Shown here one piece after another: positions 1-8,289 of a DNA stretch of 64,000 bases. This DNA comes from Paenibacillus arenosi. GTDB lineage: Bacteria > Bacillota > Bacilli > Paenibacillales > Paenibacillaceae. The notes beneath the pieces are model-generated. The model made no database searches, was not told the DNA's origin, and saw only the letters and a list, made by a program, of their open reading frames with translations. The position numbers and the translations under genes were made by a program. How positions within the stretch are numbered: position 1 is the stretch's first letter; each line of letters begins with the position of its first letter. Location of the stretch: positions 558,001-622,000 of the forward strand of contig NZ_JACYTN010000001.1 of assembly GCF_014841135.1 (NCBI RefSeq). The letters are read 5' to 3'.

Positions 1-377
1 CATTCGTGGCTCAATCGTTCTCTAGCGATCTGAAGCAGCTGACATCTTTGATCGAGCAAGGCATCAATCACGAAGGTTTCTCTTTAATTAACGTGTTCAG
101 TCCGTGTGTCACATTTAACAAAATTAACACGTATGACTGGTTTAAAGAGAATATCGTTAACTTGGCAACGGTAGAAGGCTACGATCCAACGAACCGAGTG
201 ATGGCTATGACGAAGCTGATGGAGACGAACGGAATGATTACAGGACTTATTTATCAAGATACTTCCCGTCGCTCCTATGAGAACTTGGTACCAGGATTCT
301 CTCAAGAGTCTTTGGCGCATCACGATCTGACTTTGTCTCAAGATGATTTCAATGGATTGCTTAAAGAGTTTAAGTAA
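1..377 (+). CDS. korB: 2-oxoacid:ferredoxin oxidoreductase, beta subunit (3' part)
   Basis: C-terminal portion of the beta (thiamine-diphosphate) subunit of a pyruvate/2-oxoglutarate:ferredoxin oxidoreductase, which oxidatively decarboxylates a 2-oxoacid to its acyl-CoA and passes electrons to ferredoxin. The reading frame is open to the left edge (the codon before the apparent GTG at 6 is Phe), so the true start lies outside the window. Visible family features are FVAQSFS, the SPCVTFNK block that closes the thiamine-diphosphate domain, and NTYDWFKEN. Only about 124 of an expected ~290 residues are present. The alpha subunit should lie just upstream. A hairpin terminator follows. In related genomes korAB sits next to miaB, as here. 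KorB versus PorB cannot be settled from this fragment. Confidence 0.85.
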   Translation, partial: FVAQSFSSDLKQLTSLIEQGINHEGFSLINVFSPCVTFNKINTYDWFKENIVNLATVEGYDPTNRVMAMTKLMETNGMITGLIYQDTSRRSYENLVPGFSQESLAHHDLTLSQDDFNGLLKEFK

Positions 378-402
378 TAATAAATGAATTCAATTAATTG
401 TT

Positions 403-440
403 AAAAAGGCATATGTCGAAAGATGTATGCTTTTTTTATT
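403..440 (+). terminator. Rho-independent terminator after korB
   Basis: Nine-pair stem with two G-T pairs (GCATATGTC / GATGTATGC) around a GAAA tetraloop at 409-430, followed by a run of seven T. It closes the korAB unit and separates it from the next gene. Confidence 0.8.
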
Positions 441-500
441 TTCATAGTATAATAAAAGTTGGTATATGAACTAGAGAGACAAGCGAGAGGTGGAAGAAAC

Positions 501-1070
501 ATGAAAACTGTACCAGTAGGCGTTTCCGGTCGTCATATTCATCTAACACAAGAGCACATTGAGGCACTATTTGGACCAGGTGCTCAACTAACAGAATTCA
601 AAGCATTGTCCCAGCCAGGACAATTCGCAGCAGTAGAAACAGTAGAAGTTATCGGACCTAAAGGTTCCTTCAATACAGTTCGTATTTTGGGACCAGCTCG
701 TCCAGCATCCCAATTGGAAGTTTCTCGTACGGATTCCTTCGCTTTGGGCATTAAAGCTCCTGTGCGTGAATCTGGCGCTATTGCTGATACACCTGGTGTT
801 ACTCTTAAAGGGCCGCATGGTGAAGTCGTATTGGACAAAGGGGTTATCGTTGCTGCTCGCCACATTCACTTCCATACATCTGATGCAGAGAAGTGGGGCA
901 TTCAAGATAAGCAGACATTGCGTGTTCGCGTAGGCGGAGAGCGTGGCGTTGTATTCGAAAATGTACTTGCTCGTGTGCATCCAACATTTGCATTGGACAT
1001 GCATATCGATACAGATGAAGCGAATGCTGCTGGTGTTAAGAACGGCGATACAGCTGAAATTATCGACTAA
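501..1070 (+). CDS. pduL: Phosphate propanoyltransferase (PduL-type phosphotransacylase)
   Basis: Interconverts an acyl-CoA (propionyl- or acetyl-CoA) with the acyl-phosphate, and is unrelated to Pta. The 189-residue protein has the duplicated PduL beta-barrel. Near the N terminus it has PVGVSGRHIHL and in the second half AARHIHF; these two zinc-binding histidine motifs define the family. It lacks the N-terminal encapsulation peptide of microcompartment PduL, and no pdu/eut genes are nearby, so a free cytosolic housekeeping enzyme is inferred. ATG 501 follows GAGAGGTGG; the frame is open 42 bases further upstream but without a better ribosome binding site. Its position beside korB suggests turning the acyl-CoA made by the ferredoxin oxidoreductase into acyl-phosphate for ATP synthesis with a kinase elsewhere. 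Confidence 0.9.
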   Translation: MKTVPVGVSGRHIHLTQEHIEALFGPGAQLTEFKALSQPGQFAAVETVEVIGPKGSFNTVRILGPARPASQLEVSRTDSFALGIKAPVRESGAIADTPGVTLKGPHGEVVLDKGVIVAARHIHFHTSDAEKWGIQDKQTLRVRVGGERGVVFENVLARVHPTFALDMHIDTDEANAAGVKNGDTAEIID

Positions 1071-1082
1071 TAATGCATTTTA

Positions 1083-1108
1083 AACGGTCCCGAAGGGGCC
1101 GTTTTTTA
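1083..1108 (+). terminator. Rho-independent terminator after pduL
   Basis: AAACGGTCCC and GGGGCCGTTT form a ten-position stem (one T-G pair) around a short loop, followed by a run of T. Confidence 0.85.
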
Positions 1109-1128
1109 ATTTCCTGCATCGTCCTATC

Positions 1129-1158
1129 TTGGAATCGAATAGAAATCAATGGTATAAT
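1129..1158 (+). promoter_or_regulatory. Candidate sigma-A promoter of miaB-ricA
   Basis: TTGGAA (1129-1134), an 18-base spacer and a perfect TATAAT (1153-1158), immediately downstream of the pduL terminator and about 90 bases before the miaB start. Confidence 0.6.
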
Positions 1159-1246
1159 ATTCTGGATTGTGTTTCGAACTCACTTTGAGATCAAATGAAT
1201 GATGATTGTAGACAAAATTATAAATAAAAAAGGAGTGACCAAGAGG

Positions 1247-2797
1247 ATGAGCAAGGGGAAGGATTACGCTAAGTATTTTGACTTTTCTCAGGCCAAAGTC
1301 ATTTCAGAGGATGAGAACGGCAAGAAGATTCGTCTTAATGGCCGTGAAATTTATATTATGTCAGAACCTAATCAGCGTCAAGAAAAGCAGCGTGGCAAAC
1401 AGGACATTCAGGTGCATTATGAAGATGCGGTTCCTGAAACGCTGCGTGAGATTGGTAATGGTAAGCGCTACATCATTTATACGTTTGGCTGTCAGATGAA
1501 TGAGCATGATTCAGAGACGATGAGTGGATTGCTCGAACAGATGGGCTATGAGAAGACAGAGGATCGCAAGGAAGCGGACATCATTTTATTAAATACATGT
1601 GCGATCCGTGAAAATGCAGAAGACAAAGTGTTTGGAGAATTAGGGCATCTCAAAACATTGAAGCTTGAGCGGCCTGGACTTATACTTGGGGTGTGCGGCT
1701 GCATGTCTCAAGAGGAAAATGTCGTGAATCGCATCATGAGTAAGCATCAATTTGTTGATATTATTTTTGGAACTCATAATATACATCGTCTGCCGTTCCT
1801 CGTTCGTGATGCGCTGTTCAATAAAGAAATGGTTGTTGATGTGTGGTCTAAGGAAGGCGACATTATCGAAAACCTACCTAAGAAGCGTGCAGGCATGCGA
1901 GGATGGGTCAATATTATGTACGGCTGTGATAAGTTCTGTACCTATTGTATCGTACCGTATACGCGAGGTAAGGAACGGAGCCGTCTGCCAGAGGATGTTA
2001 TTGCAGAAGTTCGAGAGCTTGCACGTCAAGGCTATAAGGAAATTACATTGCTTGGTCAAAATGTAAATGCGTACGGGAAAGACTTCACTGATAGAACGTA
2101 TACGTTTGGGCATCTTATGGATGAGATTCGTACGATTGATCTTCCACGTATTCGCTTTACAACCTCCCACCCTCGTGACTTCGACGACCATCTCATCGAA
2201 GTGCTGGCTAAGCAGGGGAATCTAGTAGAGCATATTCATCTTCCTGTTCAGTCGGGCAGCAGTGCAGTGCTGAAGAAGATGAGCCGTAAGTATACACGAG
2301 AGCATTATTTACAGCTGGTACATAAAATTAAGGCCGCCATTCCGAACGTATCGTTAACGACAGATATTATTGTAGGCTTTCCAGGCGAAACCGACGAGCA
2401 TTTTGAAGAGACAATGTCGTTAATGAGGGAAGTGGAGTTTGAACAGGCGTTTACGTTTATATATTCGCCGCGTGAAGGAACACCAGCAGCTCAGATGGAA
2501 GACAATGTACCTATGGAAGTGAAGAAGGAACGATTGCAACGTCTAAATGATTTGATGAAGGGCTATAGCCGCAAGGGCAATGAGAAATTGCTCGGTGAGA
2601 CGGTAGAGGTGCTCGTTGAAAGTGAAAGTAAAAATAATGAACTAATCTTATCAGGCCGTACTCGTACGAATAGGCTCGTTCATTTTACAGGTTCAAAAGA
2701 GTTGATTGGTCAGTTTGTACACGTGCAAGTGACAGATATTAAATCTTTCTATATAAAAGGCGAGCTTGTCACAGAAAAGATGCAGATGAGTTCTTAA
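1247..2797 (+). CDS. miaB: tRNA-2-methylthio-N6-isopentenyladenosine synthase
   Basis: Radical SAM methylthiotransferase that converts i6A37 of tRNA to ms2i6A37. The order of parts is a charged N-terminal extension (about 1-75), an UPF0004 domain with three cluster cysteines (FGCQMN Cys82, [10 protein letters not shown] Cys118, GCMSQ Cys152), a radical SAM core with CDKFCTYC (Cys227, 231, 234) and a C-terminal TRAM RNA-binding domain. The length is 516 residues, with the extension typical of Firmicute MiaB. Start: ATG 1247 follows AAAGGAG and AAGAGG. The upstream in-frame ATG at 1199 has no ribosome binding site. It is followed after 64 bases by ricA, as in Bacillus subtilis where ymcB (miaB) precedes ymcA. 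Confidence 0.97.
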   Translation: MSKGKDYAKYFDFSQAKVISEDENGKKIRLNGREIYIMSEPNQRQEKQRGKQDIQVHYEDAVPETLREIGNGKRYIIYTFGCQMNEHDSETMSGLLEQMGYEKTEDRKEADIILLNTCAIRENAEDKVFGELGHLKTLKLERPGLILGVCGCMSQEENVVNRIMSKHQFVDIIFGTHNIHRLPFLVRDALFNKEMVVDVWSKEGDIIENLPKKRAGMRGWVNIMYGCDKFCTYCIVPYTRGKERSRLPEDVIAEVRELARQGYKEITLLGQNVNAYGKDFTDRTYTFGHLMDEIRTIDLPRIRFTTSHPRDFDDHLIEVLAKQGNLVEHIHLPVQSGSSAVLKKMSRKYTREHYLQLVHKIKAAIPNVSLTTDIIVGFPGETDEHFEETMSLMREVEFEQAFTFIYSPREGTPAAQMEDNVPMEVKKERLQRLNDLMKGYSRKGNEKLLGETVEVLVESESKNNELILSGRTRTNRLVHFTGSKELIGQFVHVQVTDIKSFYIKGELVTEKMQMSS

Positions 2798-2861
2798 AAA
2801 TGATAAGAGTATCAGGTACAATGAAAAAGGAAGATTGTACCTGTAGATGGGGGAGATTGAG

Positions 2862-3335
2862 GTGTCACAGCAATCCAAAGAGAAACAGAGCCAGCCTGCA
2901 GCAAAATCAGCATGTGGTGTACCTAAGTTTGAAGCGGCTGAAGTGCTTGTGCGTGAAGATATTATGCAGAAGGCGAAGCATTTGGCAGAGCTAATTTGCA
3001 CGACAGAGGAAGTTAAACAGTACCAAGAAGCGGAGAAGTTGATTCAGAAGCATGAGCACGTACAAAAAACAATCGCAATGCTCAAGAAGAAGCAGAAAGA
3101 GATTGTTGCATTTGAATCCTTCAACAATACGGCTATGGTCGAAAAGATTGAAGCTGAACTAGAAGCGTTACAAGATGAGATTGATAACGTCCCACTTGTG
3201 GTGCAGTTCCAGCAAAGTCAAACGGATGTAAACTATTTGTTGCAGTTAATCATGAGTGTTATTCGTGACTCCGTTTCGGAAAAAATCAATGTAGAAGCGG
3301 GTCGTGCTGATGATCCTGAAACCTGCAGTGACTAA
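2862..3335 (+). CDS. ricA: RicA/YmcA-family regulatory iron-sulfur protein (YlbF family)
   Basis: Member of the YlbF/YmcA family. In Bacillus subtilis RicA (YmcA), RicF and RicT form the Y-complex, which binds [4Fe-4S] clusters, promotes mRNA processing through RNase Y, and influences the phosphorelay controlling sporulation, biofilm and competence. The ~157-residue protein is mostly two long amphipathic helices (EEVKQYQEAEKLIQKHEHVQ and the following KKKQKEIVAFE region), with the family end VVQFQQSQTDVNYLLQLIM. A C-terminal cysteine (PETCSD) and an N-terminal one (SACGV) are potential cluster ligands. GTG 2862 sits six bases after GGGGGAG, a better start than ATG 2847. cotE and mutS, which follow in B. 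subtilis, are absent here. Confidence 0.88.
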   Translation: MSQQSKEKQSQPAAKSACGVPKFEAAEVLVREDIMQKAKHLAELICTTEEVKQYQEAEKLIQKHEHVQKTIAMLKKKQKEIVAFESFNNTAMVEKIEAELEALQDEIDNVPLVVQFQQSQTDVNYLLQLIMSVIRDSVSEKINVEAGRADDPETCSD

Positions 3336-3397
3336 GAAAGGGGTTTGCTGCGTATTGTGCGGTTGAATGGTTGCACGTGCGTAGTAAGGCACATCTT

Positions 3398-3601
3398 TTA
3401 AAATAAGACGAACGAAGAAGCATGCCATCTCACCTTTTCGTAGTGAGCGGGATGCTTTTTTTGTATATGCACAGAAATAAATCTTTCATAGGCGACAAAT
3501 TTATAAATATCCGCATAACATAAAAAGATAAAGGTCATCATCTGAGTTGAGATACCGTATACGGCAAGCTGCTCCAGCACGTCTTCTACAGGCGAATTCA
3601 T
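3398..3601 (-). CDS. Small hypothetical protein (67 aa)
   Basis: Not recognised. A short minus-strand frame with a plausible ribosome binding site (AGAGGGA about eight bases before ATG). It begins MNSPVEDVLEQLAVYG, then a hydrophobic stretch around MMTFIFLCYADIYKFVAY, then a basic end. Its 3' half runs through the hairpin that terminates the opposite ricA transcript, which argues against strong coding constraint. The balanced codon choice and conserved-looking amphipathic start argue for it. It may be a small Paenibacillus-specific protein or chance. Confidence 0.35.
   Translation of the reverse strand: MNSPVEDVLEQLAVYGISTQMMTFIFLCYADIYKFVAYERFISVHIQKKHPAHYEKVRWHASSFVLF
3419..3462 (+). terminator. 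Rho-independent terminator after ricA
   Basis: AGCAT..CTCAC pairs with GTGAG..ATGCT across an interrupted stem, followed by seven T. It ends the miaB-ricA transcript. Confidence 0.7.
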
Positions 3602-3677
3602 TCAATCTGTCCCTCTATCCAATCGTAAAGATGATGGCATGCTTGTCTCTATTTAGATGTGAGAGGGAGGGACGAAG

Positions 3678-5390
3678 ATGGATGTTTCAAGGCCTTGGCT
3701 GCAGCATTACCCAAGTGAAGTAGCACCCTCGTATGAATATCCTCAAATAAATGCAGGACATATGCTTGTCCATGCGACAGAAACACATCCTGACCAGTAT
3801 GCATGTTCATTTATGGGCTACAATCTGACCTATAAGAAACTGCTTAGTTCGGCGTATCAATTTGCAAATGGGCTGGAACAGCTGGGTGTGAGCAAGGGAG
3901 AACGTATAGCTATCATGCTTCCGAATTGTCCGCAGATGATGATTGCTTACTTCGGTACGCTCCTTTACGGGGCAATTGCGGTCATGACGAATCCGCTTTA
4001 TAAGGAAGGGGAGCTTACCCATCAGCTGAATGATGCAGAAGCATCTGTACTTGTTACGTTAGATTTATTTATGGAGCGGGTATCAAGAGTAAGAGAAAAA
4101 ACGTCCTTAAGAACGATAATCGTTGCTTCGATTGCCGAGTATTTGCCATTCCCCAAAAATGTATTGTACCCATTAAAAATGAAGAAAGATGGTCAGTCTA
4201 CTGTTGTGCCGGCTGGTGATGACATCTTTCGCTTTAAGCGTTGGCTGCGTACATGCAGTTCTACGCCTGTCCTTGCTGAAGTAAAGGCGCAGGAAGATGT
4301 AGCGATACTCCAGTATACAGGAGGCACGACAGGGGTTGCTAAAGGCGTTATGCTGACACACTATAACCTGGTAGCCAATACGGTGCAAAGTTCGCAGTGG
4401 TTCTATCGTGCTAAACGAGGCGAAGAAGTATTTTTGGCAGCGCTTCCTTGTTTCCATGTGTTCGGTTTAACCGTGCTGCTACATCAATCGGTTTATAACG
4501 CAGGTAGGCTTATTTTATTGCCTAGGTTCGAAGTGAAACAAGTGCTTCAGCAAATTGAGAAATATAAGGTGACGATTTTTCCGGGTGCGCCGGCAATGTA
4601 TAATGCCATAATTCACGACGCTAATCATTCATCGTATCAATTACACACGATTCGTGCTTGTGTTAGTGGTGCATCTCCATTACCACATGAGGTGCAGGAA
4701 AAGTTTGAACGCATTACAGGTGGACGGCTTATCGAAGGGTATGGATCAACCGAGACATCGCCTGTTAGCCATGCCAATAATATATGGGGGTATCGCAAAT
4801 TAGGCTCAATTGGCATACCTTATCCGAATACAGATGCGATGATTGTAAATTCAGAGACAGGCGAACAAGTTGAAATCGGGGAAATTGGGGAGGTTGTTGT
4901 CCGCGGCCCACAAGTGATGAAAGGGTATTGGAAACGGCCAGAAGATACAGCATCTGTCTTAAAAGAAGGATGGTTCTACACCGGAGACTTAGGTAAAATG
5001 GATGAAGAGGGATTTTTCTATATCGTAGATCGTAAAAAAGATATGATTAATGCTAGTGGATTTAAAGTGTACCCTCGTGAAGTTGAAGAAGTGTTATACG
5101 AACACCCATCGATTAAGGAAGCAGTTGTTATCGGTGTACCGGACGCCTATCGCGGAGAAACGGTAAAGGCATTTGTCATCTTGGATGACAAGGCGACGGG
5201 TGTAGATGAAGACGCTATTAAACAATGGTGTCGGGAGCGGATTGCTGTTTTTAAAGTTCCAAGGATTGTGGAGTTTCGAACGCAGCTTCCAAAAACGATG
5301 ATCGGGAAAGTACTGCGGCGTCAGTTAGTAGCAGAAGAGGCGGCTAGGAAGCAGCCTGAGGGCCATTCTGAACCACCAAAGGACGAATAG
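3678..5390 (+). CDS. Long-chain fatty acid-CoA ligase
   Basis: Adenylate-forming enzyme activating fatty acids to acyl-CoA via acyl-AMP, probably at the inner face of the membrane. The 570-residue protein carries all ANL-family motifs in order: the phosphate-binding loop YTGGTTGVAKGVMLTH (~213-228), the aromatic/adenine motif GYGSTETSP (~355), the ribose-binding aspartate in WFYTGDLG (~435), the hinge DRKKDMINASGFKVYP (~452) and the catalytic lysine in KTMIGKVLRR (~545). It resembles B. subtilis LcfA/YhfL. ATG 3678 follows GAGAGGGAGGGACG. It is not tightly linked to beta-oxidation genes here. A PaaI-type thioesterase 265 bases downstream could act on related acyl-CoAs. Confidence 0.93.
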   Translation: MDVSRPWLQHYPSEVAPSYEYPQINAGHMLVHATETHPDQYACSFMGYNLTYKKLLSSAYQFANGLEQLGVSKGERIAIMLPNCPQMMIAYFGTLLYGAIAVMTNPLYKEGELTHQLNDAEASVLVTLDLFMERVSRVREKTSLRTIIVASIAEYLPFPKNVLYPLKMKKDGQSTVVPAGDDIFRFKRWLRTCSSTPVLAEVKAQEDVAILQYTGGTTGVAKGVMLTHYNLVANTVQSSQWFYRAKRGEEVFLAALPCFHVFGLTVLLHQSVYNAGRLILLPRFEVKQVLQQIEKYKVTIFPGAPAMYNAIIHDANHSSYQLHTIRACVSGASPLPHEVQEKFERITGGRLIEGYGSTETSPVSHANNIWGYRKLGSIGIPYPNTDAMIVNSETGEQVEIGEIGEVVVRGPQVMKGYWKRPEDTASVLKEGWFYTGDLGKMDEEGFFYIVDRKKDMINASGFKVYPREVEEVLYEHPSIKEAVVIGVPDAYRGETVKAFVILDDKATGVDEDAIKQWCRERIAVFKVPRIVEFRTQLPKTMIGKVLRRQLVAEEAARKQPEGHSEPPKDE

Positions 5391-5540
5391 ACATTACGGT
5401 CATCTACATGCTTACAGAAGCTACGGGAGCTCTTTAAACTTGGTTAGATGCTATGTGCAGTGGGAGTGGACATTCAGGTTGATTGCAAGGGACTCCATAG
5501 GGTAATGTTAACTTACAAGCACACAAAAATTTGTAGAAGT

Positions 5541-5602
5541 GTTTGCAGTCAATCGTTCATTGAATTGTAGTTACGGTTAGTAATGCGCGATTGACTGTAA
5601 AC
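5541..5602. repeat. 15-bp inverted repeat in the intergenic region
   Basis: GTTTGCAGTCAATCG (5541-5555) and CGATTGACTGTAAAC (5588-5602) are reverse complements except for one position that would be a G-U pair in RNA; the spacer is 32 bases. No T-run follows, so it is not an ordinary terminator. It lies 50 bases before the thioesterase start, inside a 264-base gap (5391-5654) that otherwise shows nothing. Confidence 0.7.
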
Positions 5603-5654
5603 GAACTATCATCATAGGTTGGTAGCTCGTCATCTTGGCAAGGGGGATAATAGA

Positions 5655-6134
5655 ATGGAACACCTAGACTATACGAATGAGAATGATAACAATAGCATTT
5701 TGGAGGGAAACAAAGAAGCAGAGATGTTCATATCTCATGAAGACTGGGCTGCACTTGAAGAGAAGGCAGAGTCAACCTTTTGGGGGTTTCTTGGTTGTAA
5801 AGTTGTTTCGATAACAGCAGAAGAGACGGTTATTGGCTTGGAAGTAGGACCACACCATATGAATATGCTGGGTATTGTAAATGGTGGGGTGTCTTCTTCA
5901 CTGTTGGACAACTCGATGGGAATGATGGCTGGTGCTTTGCGACCGGACTATAATATGGTTACGAGCAATTTGAATATTCACTTTGTTGCTCCTTTGAAAG
6001 GTCCAGTCATTACGACACATGCAAAAGTTCTGCACAGCAGTAAGAGAACGCTAACTTGTTATGCAGAAGTGCGCGAAGCAGATGGGACAGTAGGTGCGAT
6101 AGGCACGGCAACGTTCCGAGGTATAAAGAAATAG
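5655..6134 (+). CDS. PaaI/YbgC-type hotdog thioesterase
   Basis: Probable acyl-CoA thioesterase of the PaaI (4HBT) hotdog family. The ~159-residue protein has the long hotdog helix GGVSSSLLDNSMGMMAG preceded by HHMNMLGIVN, then SNLNIHFVAPLKGP and the final strand GAIGTATFRG, so the whole fold is present. The usual HGG at the head of the helix reads NGG here (IVNGG); the helix Asp of LLDNSMG, which aligns with the general base in related enzymes, is kept. ATG 5655 follows AAGGGGG; the longer frame from 5619 has no good site. The substrate is unknown. The gene is 74 bases upstream of pncA and may be cotranscribed with it. Confidence 0.82.
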   Translation: MEHLDYTNENDNNSILEGNKEAEMFISHEDWAALEEKAESTFWGFLGCKVVSITAEETVIGLEVGPHHMNMLGIVNGGVSSSLLDNSMGMMAGALRPDYNMVTSNLNIHFVAPLKGPVITTHAKVLHSSKRTLTCYAEVREADGTVGAIGTATFRGIKK

Positions 6135-6208
6135 CATTGACTTTTTAATCATATTTGTCATAATGGCTGTACAAGTTGGAAGCCTATGTAGAAATGGGGA
6201 GAAGAAAC

Positions 6209-6748
6209 ATGACAAAAGCGTTGATTGTCATTGATTATACAGTAGATTTCGTAGATGGTAAGCTGCCTTGTGGAGAACCGGCTATTGCGATTGAAAAGCC
6301 GATTACAGAGCTTGTAGAGCAATTTGTAGCCCAAGGGGATGAAGTGGTCATGGCAGTTGATATCCATGATGAGCAGGACCCTTATCACCCTGAGACCAAG
6401 TTATTTCCTCCTCATAACATTAGAGGGACAAGCGGTCGAGACTTATATGGCAGCCTTATGGATGTGTATGAGCAGCATAAAGACCGCATTTATTGGATGG
6501 ATAAAACTCGTTATAGTGCTTTTTGTGGGACAGACTTGGACATGAGATTAAGAGCTAGAGGCATTCAGGAAGTTCATTTAGCAGGGGTGTGTACGGATAT
6601 TTGTGTCCTTCATACAGCAATTGAAGCTTATAACTTAGGTTATAAGATCGTTATTCATGAACGTGCAGTTGCTACCTTCAATGGACAAGCCCATGTATGG
6701 GCGTTAGAGCATTTCCGCAATTCGCTAGGTGCTACTACCATCAGCTAG
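6209..6748 (+). CDS. pncA: Nicotinamidase
   Basis: Cysteine hydrolase of the isochorismatase fold that deamidates nicotinamide to nicotinate, the first step of NAD salvage. The ~179-residue protein shows the catalytic triad: Asp in LIVIDYTVDF, Lys in MDKTRYSAF and Cys in LAGVCTDICVLHT. Metal-binding residues are seen in DIHDE and the YHPETKLFPPH block, which is very like B. subtilis PncA (YueJ). ATG 6209 follows GGGGAGAAG. The next gene downstream is pncB, so the two enzymes form a complete nicotinamide to nicotinate mononucleotide route, as with yueJ-yueK. Confidence 0.95.
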   Translation: MTKALIVIDYTVDFVDGKLPCGEPAIAIEKPITELVEQFVAQGDEVVMAVDIHDEQDPYHPETKLFPPHNIRGTSGRDLYGSLMDVYEQHKDRIYWMDKTRYSAFCGTDLDMRLRARGIQEVHLAGVCTDICVLHTAIEAYNLGYKIVIHERAVATFNGQAHVWALEHFRNSLGATTIS

Positions 6749-6789
6749 CTTCGACGATAGACACAAAAGGATAGGAGTAGTGGTGCGCA

Positions 6790-8265
6790 ATGAATCACTC
6801 AATGGCTTTACATACAGATAAATATCAAATCAATATGATGTATGCGCATTGGAAAAACGATACCCATAACCAGCACACGGTATTCGAAGCGTTCTTTCGC
6901 AAAATGCCATTTGGTAATGGCTATGCTGTATTTGCTGGCTTAGAGCGCATTATTGAATACATGGAGCAGCTTCGTTTTACAGATGACGATATTGCCTATT
7001 TGGGTGAACAGGAAGAGCAATATGATGCAGCATTCTTGGAGGAATTAAGAAATTTCCGCTTTAATGGTCATATCGATGCTGTAAAAGAAGGGACGCTGGT
7101 ATTTGCTAACGAGCCGCTTGTACGTGTGGAAGGCCGTGTGTTTGAGACACAGTTGATTGAGACGGCATTGCTTAACTTTATGAATTTCCAAACGTTAATT
7201 GCTACAAAAGCTTCACGGATTAAGCGAGTGGCTAAACATGATATTTTAATGGAATTCGGAACCCGTCGTGCACAAGAGGCAGATGCGTCGTTATGGGGAG
7301 CTAGAGCGGCTTATATAGCGGGTTTTCATGCGACATCCAACATGTTGGCAGGCAAGCGTTTCTCGATTCCTACGAAAGGTACGCATGCTCATGCTTGGGT
7401 CCAAAGCTTTACAAGTGAGCAGCAAGCTTTCGAATCATTTGCGAACGCCCTTCCTGATCAAGTTACACTGCTTGTGGATACGTATGACACGCTTCACAGT
7501 GGTATCCCAAATGCGATCCAAATCGCGAAGCAATTGAGTGAAAAAGGTAAAAAGCTGCAAGGAATTCGATTAGATAGTGGAGATTTGGCATATTTGTCGG
7601 TCGAAGCACGTAAAATGTTAGACGAGGCTGGCTTGTACGAAGTACGTATTGTCGCCTCGAATGATTTGGATGAGTATACGATCGCAGACTTGAAGGAGCA
7701 AGGGGCTCGGGTAGATAGCTGGGGCGTAGGTACACAGTTGATTACAGCAGCCGATCAGCCTTCTTTAGGTGGCGTGTACAAGCTTGTGGCGCGTGAGATT
7801 AATGGGCGACTAGAGCCGACAATCAAAATTTCTGCTAATCCTGAAAAGGTTACTGCGCCGGGGAAAAAGGATGTATACCGTATTATTCATCCGAAGAAGC
7901 AAAAAGCGATTGCAGATTACGTGTGTTTGGCATCAGAGTCAGACGTAGAGCGTAAGCAGAAGCTGAAGTTGTTTGATCCGCTTCATCCATATATTCATAA
8001 ATATGTGGATCAATATGAGGCGGAAAAGCTGCTGAAGCCGATTTATCGCTCGGGACAACTTGTGTATGAACGTCCACTGCTAGAGGAGATTCGTGCCTAT
8101 CATGAGCAGCAGATCAATCTGTTCTGGCCGGAGCATTTGCGCAAAAAGAATCCTGAGCCATTTCATGTTGACTACAGCACGAAGGCTTGGCAGCTGAAAC
8201 GAGATATGATAGAAATGTATGTGCAGGAAAAGGAAAAACTTCGATTGATGCGACAAGAAGAATAG
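6790..8265 (+). CDS. pncB: Nicotinate phosphoribosyltransferase
   Basis: Makes nicotinate mononucleotide from nicotinate and PRPP with ATP hydrolysis (Preiss-Handler pathway). The 491 residues match the Firmicute NAPRTase class. N-terminal LHTDKYQINMMYAHW is the quinolinate/nicotinate binding start, EFGTRRAQ follows in the central barrel, then LDSGDLAYLS and the phosphate-binding SWGVGTQLITA. ATG 6790 lies 13-14 bases after TAGGAG and 41 bases after pncA, so cotranscription is likely. It is the direct partner of the preceding nicotinamidase. Confidence 0.96.
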   Translation: MNHSMALHTDKYQINMMYAHWKNDTHNQHTVFEAFFRKMPFGNGYAVFAGLERIIEYMEQLRFTDDDIAYLGEQEEQYDAAFLEELRNFRFNGHIDAVKEGTLVFANEPLVRVEGRVFETQLIETALLNFMNFQTLIATKASRIKRVAKHDILMEFGTRRAQEADASLWGARAAYIAGFHATSNMLAGKRFSIPTKGTHAHAWVQSFTSEQQAFESFANALPDQVTLLVDTYDTLHSGIPNAIQIAKQLSEKGKKLQGIRLDSGDLAYLSVEARKMLDEAGLYEVRIVASNDLDEYTIADLKEQGARVDSWGVGTQLITAADQPSLGGVYKLVAREINGRLEPTIKISANPEKVTAPGKKDVYRIIHPKKQKAIADYVCLASESDVERKQKLKLFDPLHPYIHKYVDQYEAEKLLKPIYRSGQLVYERPLLEEIRAYHEQQINLFWPEHLRKKNPEPFHVDYSTKAWQLKRDMIEMYVQEKEKLRLMRQEE

Positions 8266-8289
8266 CTAATTGGAGAGAGGATGGGAAGG

